The notes under the pieces were generated by a model. It saw nothing but the letters and a program-made list of their open reading frames with translations, was not told the DNA's origin and did not search any database. A DNA stretch of 64,000 nt from Macrococcus lamae (GTDB lineage: Bacteria > Bacillota > Bacilli > Staphylococcales > Staphylococcaceae), in NCBI RefSeq assembly GCF_004359545.1, contig NZ_SCWB01000002.1, positions 62,001 through 126,000 of the forward strand, in the 5' to 3' direction. A program made the translations under genes and the position numbers. Positions 52,470 to 61,394 of this stretch are shown here, piece by piece. How positions within the stretch are numbered: position 1 is the stretch's first letter; each line of letters starts with the position of its first letter.

Positions 52470-53627
52470 ATGGCAGAGATTAAATTAGATCACATTAAAA
52501 AGACTTACGAAGGTGGCAATACGGTTGTTAAAGACTTCAATCTTCATATTCACGACAAGGAATTTATCGTATTTGTCGGTCCATCAGGCTGTGGTAAGTC
52601 TACGACATTACGGATGATCGCCGGTCTAGAAGATATCACTGATGGTGAGTTTACTATCGATGGTGTTCGAATGAATGACGTTGCACCTAAAAATCGTGAT
52701 ATCGCGATGGTATTCCAGAACTATGCGCTATATCCGCATATGACTGTATATGATAATATGGCATTCGGTCTTAAATTACGGAAAACACCAAAAGATGAAA
52801 TTAAGCGCCGTGTTGAAGAAGCGGCTGAAATATTAGGACTGACTGATTATTTAAAACGTAAACCGAAAGCATTATCAGGTGGTCAGCGTCAACGTGTAGC
52901 TTTAGGTCGTGCCATTGTTCGCGAAGCGAAAGTCTTCCTGATGGATGAACCTTTATCAAATCTCGATGCTAAGCTGCGTGTGCAGATGCGTGCTGAAATT
53001 TCTAAATTACATAATCGTCTGCAGACGACGACAATTTATGTAACGCATGACCAGACAGAAGCATTGACGATGGCTACTCGTATCGTTGTATTAAAAGACG
53101 GCGATATTATGCAGGTAGGGACACCGAAAGAAGTTTATGATTTCCCGGAAAATATTTTCGTAGCTGAATTTATCGGCTCGCCACCTATGAATATCTTTAA
53201 CGCAAAATTATCAGAAAAATCTATTTTTGTAGGTAACTATGAATTCGATGTGCCTGAAGGTATTATGCGTTCATTGAAAAATAAAGGATACGTAGGGAAA
53301 GATATCAAGTTTGGTATTCGCCCGGAAGATATACATGATGAACCTGTATTTATTCAGTCATTTGAAAATGCATCGTTCGAAACAAAAGTTACCGTAAGTG
53401 AATTGCTAGGATCAGAAATCATGGTTTATTCTATGTTTGAAGGTCAGGAGTTCATCTCTAAACTAGATGCTCGTAATGACTTTAAAGCAGGAGAAGTCAT
53501 CCGTCTTGCGATGGATATGAACAAAGCACACTTCTTTGATGCAGAGACTGGAGATCGTATCCGTAATGCATCAGAAGATAAACGCCGTCAGGAATTAGAA
53601 CAGGAACAACAGACAGCGAAAGCTTGA
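52470..53627 (+). CDS. Sugar ABC transporter ATP-binding protein (MsmK/MsmX/UgpC-type)
   Basis: A 385-residue ATPase. Walker A GPSGCGKSTT (about residues 37-46), signature LSGGQRQRVALGRAIVRE, Walker B VFLMDEPLSNLDA and the His switch VTHDQTEA. A C-terminal OB-type regulatory domain (residues about 240-365) is typical of CUT1 ATPases. The last 20 residues are charged and Gln/Glu-rich. It supplies the permeases earlier in the operon and may serve other sugar importers too. It closes the operon or precedes malA by 122 bases. Confidence 0.92.
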   Translation: MAEIKLDHIKKTYEGGNTVVKDFNLHIHDKEFIVFVGPSGCGKSTTLRMIAGLEDITDGEFTIDGVRMNDVAPKNRDIAMVFQNYALYPHMTVYDNMAFGLKLRKTPKDEIKRRVEEAAEILGLTDYLKRKPKALSGGQRQRVALGRAIVREAKVFLMDEPLSNLDAKLRVQMRAEISKLHNRLQTTTIYVTHDQTEALTMATRIVVLKDGDIMQVGTPKEVYDFPENIFVAEFIGSPPMNIFNAKLSEKSIFVGNYEFDVPEGIMRSLKNKGYVGKDIKFGIRPEDIHDEPVFIQSFENASFETKVTVSELLGSEIMVYSMFEGQEFISKLDARNDFKAGEVIRLAMDMNKAHFFDAETGDRIRNASEDKRRQELEQEQQTAKA

Positions 53628-53691
53628 TTTTAGGATATAGGTAAGCTTGCCGAAATGTAGGCATATATGATTGTATTCGTTTAGTTAAGCT

Positions 53692-53720
53692 GTTAGCATA
53701 CTCATGTTAACAGCTTTACT
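53692..53720 (+). terminator. Weak stem between msmK-type gene and malA
   Basis: AAGCTGTTA pairs with TAACAGCTT around a short loop, without a proper T-run. No promoter for malA is visible in the 122-base interval, so malA may be read by passage through this stem. Confidence 0.4.
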
Positions 53721-53749
53721 TATTTAGACTAACTGGAGGAACTATAACA

Positions 53750-55414
53750 ATGAAACGCATTTGGTGGAAAGAAGCGGTATGCTATCAAGTTTATCCGCGT
53801 AGCTTTAAAGATTCTAACGGAGATGGCATCGGGGATATTAACGGCTTAACGGAGAAACTCGATTATTTAAAAGAGCTGGGTATTGATGTCATCTGGCTAA
53901 GTCCGGTATACGATTCTCCTAATGATGATAATGGTTATGATATTCGAGATTATCAAAAAATTATGAGAGATTTCGGCACAATGGAGGACTTTGACCGCCT
54001 GCTGCTTGAAGTACACGAGCGCGGCATGAAATTAATTATGGACCTTGTCGTCAACCATACAAGTGATGAGCATCCGTGGTTTATAGAATCCAGACATTCG
54101 AAGGAAGACGCCAAACGCGACTGGTATATTTGGCAGGATGGAAAAAATGGACGCGAGCCAAACAACTGGGCTAGTATCTTTGAAGGGTCGGCATGGGAAT
54201 ATGATGCAACCACAAATCAATATTACATGCACGTATTCAGCCGTAAACAACCTGACTTGAACTGGGAGAACAAAGAGATGCGCCATGCCGTCTATAATAT
54301 GATCAACTGGTGGCTTGAAAAAGGAATTGACGGCTTCAGGATTGATGCTATCAGCCATGTTAAAAAAACATTCTCTAAAGGAGACCTTCCGAATCCTGAT
54401 GCACTGAACTATGTAGAATCATTTGAAGGGCATATGAATCAGCCAGGAATTCATGAATATCTGAAAGAAATGAAAGAATCGACATTTGATAATTACGATA
54501 TTATGACGGTCGGTGAAGCGAACGGTGTTACAACAGATGATGCTGATCAGTGGGTTGGCGAGGAAAACGGAAAGTTCGATATGGTGTTTCAGTTCGAGCA
54601 CTTAAATTTGTGGAACCATGATGTCGGTACAGAATTTGATATTCTCGGTTATAAGCAGGTTCTTGCAGAATGGCAGAAAGGACTTGAGAACAAAGGATGG
54701 AATGCTTTATTCATCGAAAACCATGACCGTCCACGAGTGCCTTCTACATGGGCAGATGATAAAGTGTACTGGTTTCAAAGTGCAACCAGTCATGCGGCGG
54801 TCTACTTCCTGCAGCAGGGAACACCGTTCATCTACCAAGGGCAGGAAATCGGAATGACTAATTATCCGTTTAAAGACATTTCAGAGTTCAATGATGTTCA
54901 TGCTAAAAATATTTATAACAACGAGCTTGTCAACGGCAAAACAAAAGCCGAAGTCATAGAAATGCTGCAGCGTATCAGCCGGGATAACGCCCGTACACCG
55001 ATGCAGTGGAATGATGATGAAAACGCCGGATTTACAACAGGCAGACCGTGGTTAAAAGTCAATCCAAACTACGAGGAAATCAATGTTGAGAAACAGATGC
55101 AAGATGAAAATTCTATCTACAGCTTCTATAAGAAAATGATTCAATTCAAAAAAGACAATCCAGTCATGACTTATGGCGTGTTTGACCTCGTCTACGCGGA
55201 TGATCCGGATGTTTTTGCATATACACGGACGTTAGAGGATGAGCAGGTACTCGTCATCGGTAACTTGGATGATATAGAAGTAAAGCTCGATAACAGCGAA
55301 GGTTTCAACTTTGATCCGGAGAAAATCGTGTTGAACAACTACAAGCTTCAGGAATCAGCATCAGATGAAATCATTTTAAAACCTTATGAAACCCGTGTTT
55401 ATAAATTATCTTAA
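53750..55414 (+). CDS. malA: Alpha-glucosidase / oligo-glucosidase, GH13
   Basis: A 554-residue cytoplasmic GH13 enzyme that cuts glucose from imported oligosaccharides. The catalytic triad is Asp199 (GFRIDAISH), Glu256 (VGEANGV) and Asp326 (ENHDRPR), with DLVVNHT in region I and GIDGFRIDA in region II. The residue after the nucleophile is Ala200. Val at this place marks alpha-1,6 specificity in oligo-1,6-glucosidases, so Ala hints at alpha-1,4 or broader preference. The sequence is very close to S. aureus MalA as I recall it. There is no signal peptide. GGAGG lies before the ATG. Confidence 0.93.
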   Translation: MKRIWWKEAVCYQVYPRSFKDSNGDGIGDINGLTEKLDYLKELGIDVIWLSPVYDSPNDDNGYDIRDYQKIMRDFGTMEDFDRLLLEVHERGMKLIMDLVVNHTSDEHPWFIESRHSKEDAKRDWYIWQDGKNGREPNNWASIFEGSAWEYDATTNQYYMHVFSRKQPDLNWENKEMRHAVYNMINWWLEKGIDGFRIDAISHVKKTFSKGDLPNPDALNYVESFEGHMNQPGIHEYLKEMKESTFDNYDIMTVGEANGVTTDDADQWVGEENGKFDMVFQFEHLNLWNHDVGTEFDILGYKQVLAEWQKGLENKGWNALFIENHDRPRVPSTWADDKVYWFQSATSHAAVYFLQQGTPFIYQGQEIGMTNYPFKDISEFNDVHAKNIYNNELVNGKTKAEVIEMLQRISRDNARTPMQWNDDENAGFTTGRPWLKVNPNYEEINVEKQMQDENSIYSFYKKMIQFKKDNPVMTYGVFDLVYADDPDVFAYTRTLEDEQVLVIGNLDDIEVKLDNSEGFNFDPEKIVLNNYKLQESASDEIILKPYETRVYKLS

Positions 55415-55512
55415 AGACATTAATTAATACAATATTTACAGAATAGTCATGTTAAATCCATAAATGCTTGTTAGACTGGATTGGAATCTAATTATAAAGG
55501 AGTCCGAAGTAA

Positions 55513-57699
55513 ATGAATCGTCTCATTAAAGTTTTCCTGACGCTAATGATTACGGCATCATTAGCTATTCCATTCTCAAGTACAAAAGCACAGGCAGCAG
55601 GTAAGCTGCTGATTTCTGAATACGTTGAAGGGTCAGGCTACAACAAGGCAATTGAAATTTATAATCCGACAAGTGAAGCAGTTGATTTGTCTACCTATTC
55701 CCTAGTTTCTTTTATAAACGGGGCAAGTGAAACATCAGGCACGGTAACAGAACTTAAATTATCCGGCCCATTACCAGCGGGTGAAGTATTTGTTATCGCT
55801 AATCAGCAGGCAGGCGCTGAAGTACTTGCACAGGCAGACTTAAAAACAGGTTCTTCTGTTATGAATTTCAATGGGGATGATACACTTGTATTATTTGAGA
55901 ATTATAATGCAGCATCTAAAACAGGTGATATCAATGATTCAATCGGTCAAGCAGGAGTTGATCCAGGAACAGCGTTCGGCTCTGATGTGTCTACAGTCGA
56001 TATGACTCTTGTCAGAACAGCAGATAAGCTTACAGCAGATACTGATATTCATAACAGTTACAATCCTGCTGATCAGTTCATTGCTCTGCCGAAAGATACA
56101 TTCAATGAATTAGGTGCATTTAACGGTGGCGTTGTTGCTCCAGAACCTGAAACACCAAAAGCAGAATATAAAGTTAATGTAGTGCGTGTAGTGGATGGGG
56201 ATACAATTAAAATCTCACCTTCAATCATGGGGTCAGATACGATACGATTCTTAAACATCGATACTCCTGAGACTTATCACTTAACTTCTTATGATGAAAG
56301 CTTGATCGACACTGATCCAGACCATAACCAGAAGTATCACGGTGAAATCGCTAAAAAAGCACTGAATGACATTTTAACAGCAGGGATGCCGGTGACGGTA
56401 AAAGTGAATCCTGAAGAAATCACTGATGACTATGGCCGTGTCCTTGGACAGGTCGTTCGTGAAGATGGTGTTAACGCTAACCTTGAGATGGTGAAGCGAG
56501 GAATGGCATCTACTTATTTCATCTGGCCTGTGGCAAACTGGGATGACTACAATATGTTCCAGAATGCAGTAGCAGAAGCGCAGAAAGAGAATATCGGAAT
56601 CTGGCAGGAAGCGCATCCTTTGATGGAACTTGCTTTTGAATTCCGCGCACGTTATGACGGCAAAGGATTCCTTCGCTATGTCGGTAACTCAGAGTCAAAA
56701 GTTTATTACGATCCGCAGAATTTTGCACAGGTTCCAGTAGAAAATCGCATTTTCTTCACTCAGGAAGAGGCTATCGCTCAAGGTTACAAACCTGCACCAG
56801 GTAATGGCGGTACTTTACCAGAAGAGACAGCTAAAGAGATGACGATCAAAGAAGCACGTGATAGTGGCAAAGGGACAAAAGCTATCGTCACAGGAACAGT
56901 GACTAAAGTGGATGGTTATAATATCTACATCCAGGATGACACAGCAGGAATGGTCATCAGAAGTAAGACTGTTAAACCCGCTGTAGGAGATGGAGTTGAA
57001 GCCATAGGTGAAACAGCTGAATACTTTGGGTTATATCAGATGGAAACTGAAGACGTGAAAGTTACAGGACAAAAAGCAGTGGAACCTGTCGTGACAATAC
57101 TTGATGCCATCAATGAGGACGTTGAATCTGAGTTCATTCGTATCGAGAACGTCACTGTGAAATCTGTAAATGAATTCAATGAATACACAGTAGTCGATGC
57201 TAAAGGTCATCAGTTTGCAATTAAAACTGCAGATGCTCTTGAAATCGGTGCGAGTTATTACCAGATTGACGGCGTAGTAACATACAGCTATGGTGCTTAT
57301 AAACTTCTTCCGGTCAACATTGTGAAAGATGCACCAGTTAAACCAGCTTTCGATATAGCAGGTTTTGCATTCCATGACAAAAATCATAACGGTAAACTGG
57401 ATCAGCCTGACAGGAAATTAGCGGATGTAAGAGTCAATCTTTACCAGGATGATAAACTCGTTAAAACTGTTATGACAAATGCACAAGGTGAATATGTGTT
57501 TAATGCTGTTGAAAACGGTAAGTACATTGTTGAATTTACTTCTCCGAATGGCTTGGTCGAGACATTGAAAGATATGACTGTTGATGATAAAGATTCAGAT
57601 ATAGAAGACAATAAAGTAGCTGCATTAGTAGCTGATGCAGCAGTAAAAGACGTGTCAGCAGGTTTCACTAAAAATATTGGTAAACTTAAAAAGAAATAA
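55513..57699 (+). CDS. Secreted multidomain nuclease (LTD, staphylococcal-nuclease-like, Ada-like module, OB fold, SdrD-B-like repeat)
   Basis: A 728-residue exported protein. Signal peptide to about residue 28 (AQA-A). A lamin-tail-like domain, about 30-205 (LLISEYVEGSGYNKAIEIYNP). A thermonuclease domain, about 218-372, with VVDGDTIKI, Arg245 and Glu253 in TIRFLNIDTPE and Arg309 in DDYGRVLGQ, which match the catalytic residues of staphylococcal nuclease. An Ada-like module, about 386-428, whose metal cysteines are gone. An OB-type region, about 442-605 (TGTVTKVDGYNIYIQDD). Finally a SdrD-B/Cna-B-like repeat, about 614-690 (GFAFHDKNHNGKLDQPDRKLADVRVNLYQ). There is no LPXTG anchor. It probably degrades extracellular nucleic acid, like Bacillus YhcR-type enzymes. 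Confidence 0.88.
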   Translation: MNRLIKVFLTLMITASLAIPFSSTKAQAAGKLLISEYVEGSGYNKAIEIYNPTSEAVDLSTYSLVSFINGASETSGTVTELKLSGPLPAGEVFVIANQQAGAEVLAQADLKTGSSVMNFNGDDTLVLFENYNAASKTGDINDSIGQAGVDPGTAFGSDVSTVDMTLVRTADKLTADTDIHNSYNPADQFIALPKDTFNELGAFNGGVVAPEPETPKAEYKVNVVRVVDGDTIKISPSIMGSDTIRFLNIDTPETYHLTSYDESLIDTDPDHNQKYHGEIAKKALNDILTAGMPVTVKVNPEEITDDYGRVLGQVVREDGVNANLEMVKRGMASTYFIWPVANWDDYNMFQNAVAEAQKENIGIWQEAHPLMELAFEFRARYDGKGFLRYVGNSESKVYYDPQNFAQVPVENRIFFTQEEAIAQGYKPAPGNGGTLPEETAKEMTIKEARDSGKGTKAIVTGTVTKVDGYNIYIQDDTAGMVIRSKTVKPAVGDGVEAIGETAEYFGLYQMETEDVKVTGQKAVEPVVTILDAINEDVESEFIRIENVTVKSVNEFNEYTVVDAKGHQFAIKTADALEIGASYYQIDGVVTYSYGAYKLLPVNIVKDAPVKPAFDIAGFAFHDKNHNGKLDQPDRKLADVRVNLYQDDKLVKTVMTNAQGEYVFNAVENGKYIVEFTSPNGLVETLKDMTVDDKDSDIEDNKVAALVADAAVKDVSAGFTKNIGKLKKK

Positions 57700-57707
57700 T
57701 GATGATT

Positions 57708-57736
57708 GTCCTGCCTTTATGGCGGGACTTTTTTTA
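57708..57736 (+). terminator. Intrinsic terminator of nuclease gene
   Basis: GTCCTGCC and GGCGGGAC arms around a 5-base loop, followed by seven Ts. Confidence 0.88.
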
Positions 57737-57812
57737 CTTTCAACTTTTAAGGAAACTTTAAGAATTATTACGCCTATCCTTCTGTACAATAAACAAGAAG
57801 GGCGGGAGAAGC

Positions 57813-58988
57813 GTGGATAGAATAAAAGTGGTGGATAGTTTAAGAGGATTCAGTTTGTTCGGCATATTGATGGCTAATCTACTCATATTCCAGTTTGGTA
57901 TGTATGGTAAGGAATATACTGAAGTCTATCATATAGAAGGTTTCAGTCTATGGCTGATAAAAGGGATTAAAATTTTTATAGAGGGTAGCTTTATGCCGAT
58001 TTTTGCTTTTCTTTTCGGCTTCGGGCTGATTAAGTTAGCTGAGAGTTTGAAAAAACGAGGATTGGGTGTGAAAAGACATGTGTTTAGACGAGGAATCGGT
58101 CTGTTAATTCTCGGTCTGCTCCATGCACTGTTTTTCTTTGAAGGGGACATATTGACTTTCTATGGTCCGATAGTGCTGCTGTTAGTCTTTCTTGTCAATC
58201 GGAGTATAAAAACTCTGGTTATTACAAGCGTTATCAGTTTTATTCTATTGTTCGGTGTCGGCATGCAGTTCCCGGATCTTATAAATGAAGCAGTCAATAC
58301 CATGTCACCTGATAAGCTGACAGAGAAGCAGCATGAATACTTGCTGCAGCAAAAAGAAGTGTATAGCACTGGAACTGCTACTGATCTGCTGAATTTCATG
58401 ATGCAGGATGATCCTTTTATGGGATCAGACGCATTGCTACCATTGATTATGCTGATAGGGTTATTATTATTCTTCCCTGTGTTTCTGACAGGAATGATTG
58501 CAGCGAAGTCACGCTTTTTTGAAACAGGAATGACTGTGTTTAAGAAGCGTATGCTTATTTGTATCCCTATTGGACTGTTATTGAATGCAGCTGGGGTTAA
58601 TTTTGAAGAAAGTGAACTAGCGCTTAATGCAATGCTGATCGGTGATTTTGTATTGTCGCTCGGTTATATCGTGCTGTTTTATTATCTATATCATCGATGT
58701 ACGAGCAGACTGTTGTTCAATGCATTTGAAGCAGTGGGGAAATTATCGTTGACCAATTATATTATGCAGTCAGTTTTTCACTCATGGATTTACTACAGTC
58801 GCGGATTGGGACGATTCGGAGATGATGACTTCGTATTATCTGCTGGACTCGCGCTTTTGTTCTTTGTGCTGCAAGTCGTCTTCAGCAGTCTATATATGCG
58901 TTTCTTTAAATACGGGCCGCTGGAATATATGCTGAGAGCATGGACTTACTTATCATGGAAACCATATTCCAAAAGGCGTTTAGTTTAA
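57813..58988 (+). CDS. DUF418 membrane protein
   Basis: A 391-residue polytopic membrane protein starting at GTG 57813 (GGGCGGGAG upstream). N-terminal DSLRGFSLFGILMANLL (residues about 8-24), then FLFGFGLIKLAESLKKRG, FRRGIGLLILGLLHALFF, and a C-terminal DUF418 region with KLSLTNYIMQSVFHSWIYYSRGLG and FFKYGPLEYMLRAWTY. Bacillus YeiB, YxaH and YrkO are relatives. The fold is similar to membrane acyltransferases, but the role is not established. It is a single gene with a terminator. Confidence 0.88.
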   Translation: MDRIKVVDSLRGFSLFGILMANLLIFQFGMYGKEYTEVYHIEGFSLWLIKGIKIFIEGSFMPIFAFLFGFGLIKLAESLKKRGLGVKRHVFRRGIGLLILGLLHALFFFEGDILTFYGPIVLLLVFLVNRSIKTLVITSVISFILLFGVGMQFPDLINEAVNTMSPDKLTEKQHEYLLQQKEVYSTGTATDLLNFMMQDDPFMGSDALLPLIMLIGLLLFFPVFLTGMIAAKSRFFETGMTVFKKRMLICIPIGLLLNAAGVNFEESELALNAMLIGDFVLSLGYIVLFYYLYHRCTSRLLFNAFEAVGKLSLTNYIMQSVFHSWIYYSRGLGRFGDDDFVLSAGLALLFFVLQVVFSSLYMRFFKYGPLEYMLRAWTYLSWKPYSKRRLV

Positions 58989-58994
58989 GCAGTA

Positions 58995-59032
58995 AAGAGA
59001 GACGAAGATGAATATCTTTGTCTCTTTCTTTC
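58995..59032 (+). terminator. Intrinsic terminator
   Basis: AGAGACGAAGAT pairs with ATCTTTGTCTCT around a 4-base loop, followed by a T-rich run. Confidence 0.85.
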
Positions 59033-59075
59033 GTTTTAGGTCATAATTCCTTACAATAGTAATGAGGTGGATGAC

Positions 59076-59798
59076 ATGATGTTAAAATGGGATCACTTGA
59101 TTCATTATATAAAAAATCTGGAATCGTTCGAATTTCCCGATCAGTTCCTGTCAGTAGTTGCAGGAGGCAGACACGATAAGCTGGGTACCTATAATAAACT
59201 CAGCTACTTTGACTTAAGTTATATTGAGTTCATCGATGTATTTGATCAATCACTTGTCGAGAAATCAGCTGGAGACAGTAATGAAAGGCTGAGTTTTGCA
59301 GCTACTCTTAAACATACTGGTTATAGTGAAGGGTTTAAACGTCTCTGCTTCCGGACAGATGACATTGAAACATTGAAGGATCATTTCATTTCGTGCGGTC
59401 GACAAGTGATAGGACCAAACAGGATGTCACGGACTAAGCCTGATGGTGAAGTTATCAGCTGGCAGCTGCTTTATATTGATGACAATAGCGACAGAGAGCT
59501 GCCTTTTTTCATACAATGGAACGAGTCAGATGAAGACAGAAAAGAAGCGCTCGCTCCTTTGTTTCAACAGCTGACTGTTAAGGAGATAGTGCTTGTCACA
59601 AAAGATCCTGCCAAGCTCATTGCTGAATGGCAGGATCTGTTAGGTGCTATTTTTGAAAATGGGGTACTGTATATTCCTGAAAGTCCGGCATTCACAGTAA
59701 CTCATGGAGATAGTGATGGAATTCTGTCCGTTACTATACAATCACATATAGAAGGAACCATGACTGTCAGAAACGGAATTTATAAGTTTGTTCAGTAG
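59076..59798 (+). CDS. Glyoxalase-like (VOC) domain protein
   Basis: A 240-residue protein. The N-terminal two thirds follow the glyoxalase-like domain of Firmicutes: LKWDHLIHYIKNLESFEFPDQF (residues about 2-23), AGGRHDKLGTYNKLSYFDLSYIEFIDVFD, and PNRMSRTKPDGEVISWQLLYIDD. The last part (about 165-240) is a second, shorter VOC-like half. Lactoylglutathione lyase-type metal ligands are not all evident, and the reaction is unknown. The ATG follows GAGGTGG. Its end overlaps the end of a small membrane-protein gene on the other strand by 7 bases. Confidence 0.8.
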   Translation: MMLKWDHLIHYIKNLESFEFPDQFLSVVAGGRHDKLGTYNKLSYFDLSYIEFIDVFDQSLVEKSAGDSNERLSFAATLKHTGYSEGFKRLCFRTDDIETLKDHFISCGRQVIGPNRMSRTKPDGEVISWQLLYIDDNSDRELPFFIQWNESDEDRKEALAPLFQQLTVKEIVLVTKDPAKLIAEWQDLLGAIFENGVLYIPESPAFTVTHGDSDGILSVTIQSHIEGTMTVRNGIYKFVQ

Positions 59799-60043
59799 AC
59801 ATAATGATAGACACGCATGACTAGCAGTGCGGCATGGTATAATGCAATGAGTAGTGTAATCAGAATAAAAATCAAGTTGAGCTTAGAAGGTCGGACAATT
59901 AAAAAGATGATAGTGATGATAAGTGTGAGACCGACTGCGATGACACTGATATCGAAGTGATAAATGGCTTGGCGCGTCTGAAACAGAAAAATCAGAACTA
60001 TATTAACGACAGCAAGAATTGTCAGCAGAATATTTTTGAACAT
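59792..60043 (-). CDS. Small membrane protein, 83 aa
   Basis: An unrecognised protein with three hydrophobic segments (residues about 3-19, 30-50 and 56-75) linked by short loops with TRQAIYHFD and RPSKLN. It probably sits in the cell membrane. The start has AGAAGG-like sequence on the reverse strand. It overlaps the VOC gene by 7 bases at its 3' end and has no terminator between. Function unknown. Confidence 0.65.
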   Translation of the reverse strand: MFKNILLTILAVVNIVLIFLFQTRQAIYHFDISVIAVGLTLIITIIFLIVRPSKLNLIFILITLLIALYHAALLVMRVYHYVY

Positions 60044-60132
60044 CTTAAACCTTCTTTATCAGTATATTTGATAATTCATTATAACAAAAATTAATGGTAA
60101 ATTATAGTTACACAGTTGAAAGGGAGATTTTA

Positions 60133-61386
60133 ATGACGATAGAACGACTTCATATTTCCAATGAAATACATGATGATTTTGTTAAGCAGCATCCGAACGG
60201 TGATTTGCTTCAACTAACAAAATGGGCAGAATCAAAGCAGTTAACTGGCTGGTATTCACGGCGCATTGCTGTAGGACGTAATAATGAACTGACGGGTGTG
60301 GGTCAGCTGCAGTTTAAACGGGTGCCGCGGATGCCGTTTACATTATGTTACGTGTCACGCGGTTTTGTCTGTGATTATAACGATAAAGAAACGGTGGAAG
60401 CATTAACAAAGTTCGCTATTGAAGTGGCACGTGCTGAACGTTCTTATGCGATTAAGATTGATCCAGATATTGAAGTGCAGAATGCTGAAGGTCTCGTCGA
60501 GTACCTTGAATCTCTCGGCTACCATCATAAAGGGTTTGAAGATGGACTGAGTAAAAGTTATATTCAGCCGCGTATGACGATGGTTACAGATATTGATATG
60601 GACGAAGAGGCGCTGATTCAAAGCTTTGAGAAGAAAAATCGTTCTAGCGTCAAGCTCAGTCAGAAGAAAGGGACAGAGGTCTTTATCGGTGGTCGAGATG
60701 ATTTGAAAATATTTGCTGCGCTCATGAAAGAAACGGGACTTCGTGACGGCTTTCTGACCCGCGACATCTCTTATTTTGAAAATATTTATGATGCTTTGAA
60801 TCCATCAGGTGACGCAGAACTGTTTCTTGCTAAACTTGTACCAGGTGAAGTTATGCCGAAACTTCAGAATGATTATGATGCACTTGAACAAAAGAAACAG
60901 AAACTGCTGCAGAATAAAGACCAGAAGAAGGCAGCAAACCAAATAAAAGATATAGATCAGCGGCAGACAAAGTTACAGAAGCAGTTAAATGAACTAGAAG
61001 AATTGCAAGTAACACATCCAGAAGGAAGAATATTAGCGGCCTCTTTGTTAACCTTCTCAGGTCATAAAGCTTATTACTTATACAGCGCTTCAAGTAATGA
61101 TTACCGCGATTATTTGCCGAACCATCATATGCAGATCAATATGATGCGATACTCTCGGTCACGCGGTGCCAAGACTTATGACTTCGGGGGGACAGATAAC
61201 AATCCTCCGAAAGATTCAGAGCATTACGGCTTATGGCTGTTCAAAAAGAAATGGGGCACGCGTCTAAGTGAAAAAATCGGCGAATTTGATTATGTGCTCA
61301 TTCCTCTTGTATATCAGATGGTAGAACAGGTAAAACCACGTATGACGAAGATGAAAATGAAATTCACTAAAGGACGTAAAAAGTAG
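60133..61386 (+). CDS. femX: Lipid II:glycine glycyltransferase FemX (FmhB)
   Basis: Adds the first residue of the interpeptide bridge to the Lys of lipid II in the cytoplasm, using charged tRNA, and is essential in staphylococci. I take ATG 60133, because AAGGGAG precedes it; an earlier in-frame ATG would add 13 residues. The 417-residue length matches S. aureus FmhB. Two GNAT-like domains are split by a helical coiled arm (residues about 240-300, rich in Lys and Gln: LEQKKQKLLQNKDQKKAANQIK). Conserved segments: HPNGDLLQLTKWAESKQLTGW, YIQPRMTMVTDI, RDGFLTRDISYFENIY, LPNHHMQINMMRY and FGGTDNNPPKDSEHYGLW. proC follows 8 bases later. Confidence 0.94.
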   Translation: MTIERLHISNEIHDDFVKQHPNGDLLQLTKWAESKQLTGWYSRRIAVGRNNELTGVGQLQFKRVPRMPFTLCYVSRGFVCDYNDKETVEALTKFAIEVARAERSYAIKIDPDIEVQNAEGLVEYLESLGYHHKGFEDGLSKSYIQPRMTMVTDIDMDEEALIQSFEKKNRSSVKLSQKKGTEVFIGGRDDLKIFAALMKETGLRDGFLTRDISYFENIYDALNPSGDAELFLAKLVPGEVMPKLQNDYDALEQKKQKLLQNKDQKKAANQIKDIDQRQTKLQKQLNELEELQVTHPEGRILAASLLTFSGHKAYYLYSASSNDYRDYLPNHHMQINMMRYSRSRGAKTYDFGGTDNNPPKDSEHYGLWLFKKKWGTRLSEKIGEFDYVLIPLVYQMVEQVKPRMTKMKMKFTKGRKK

Positions 61387-61394
61387 GGGATCAT

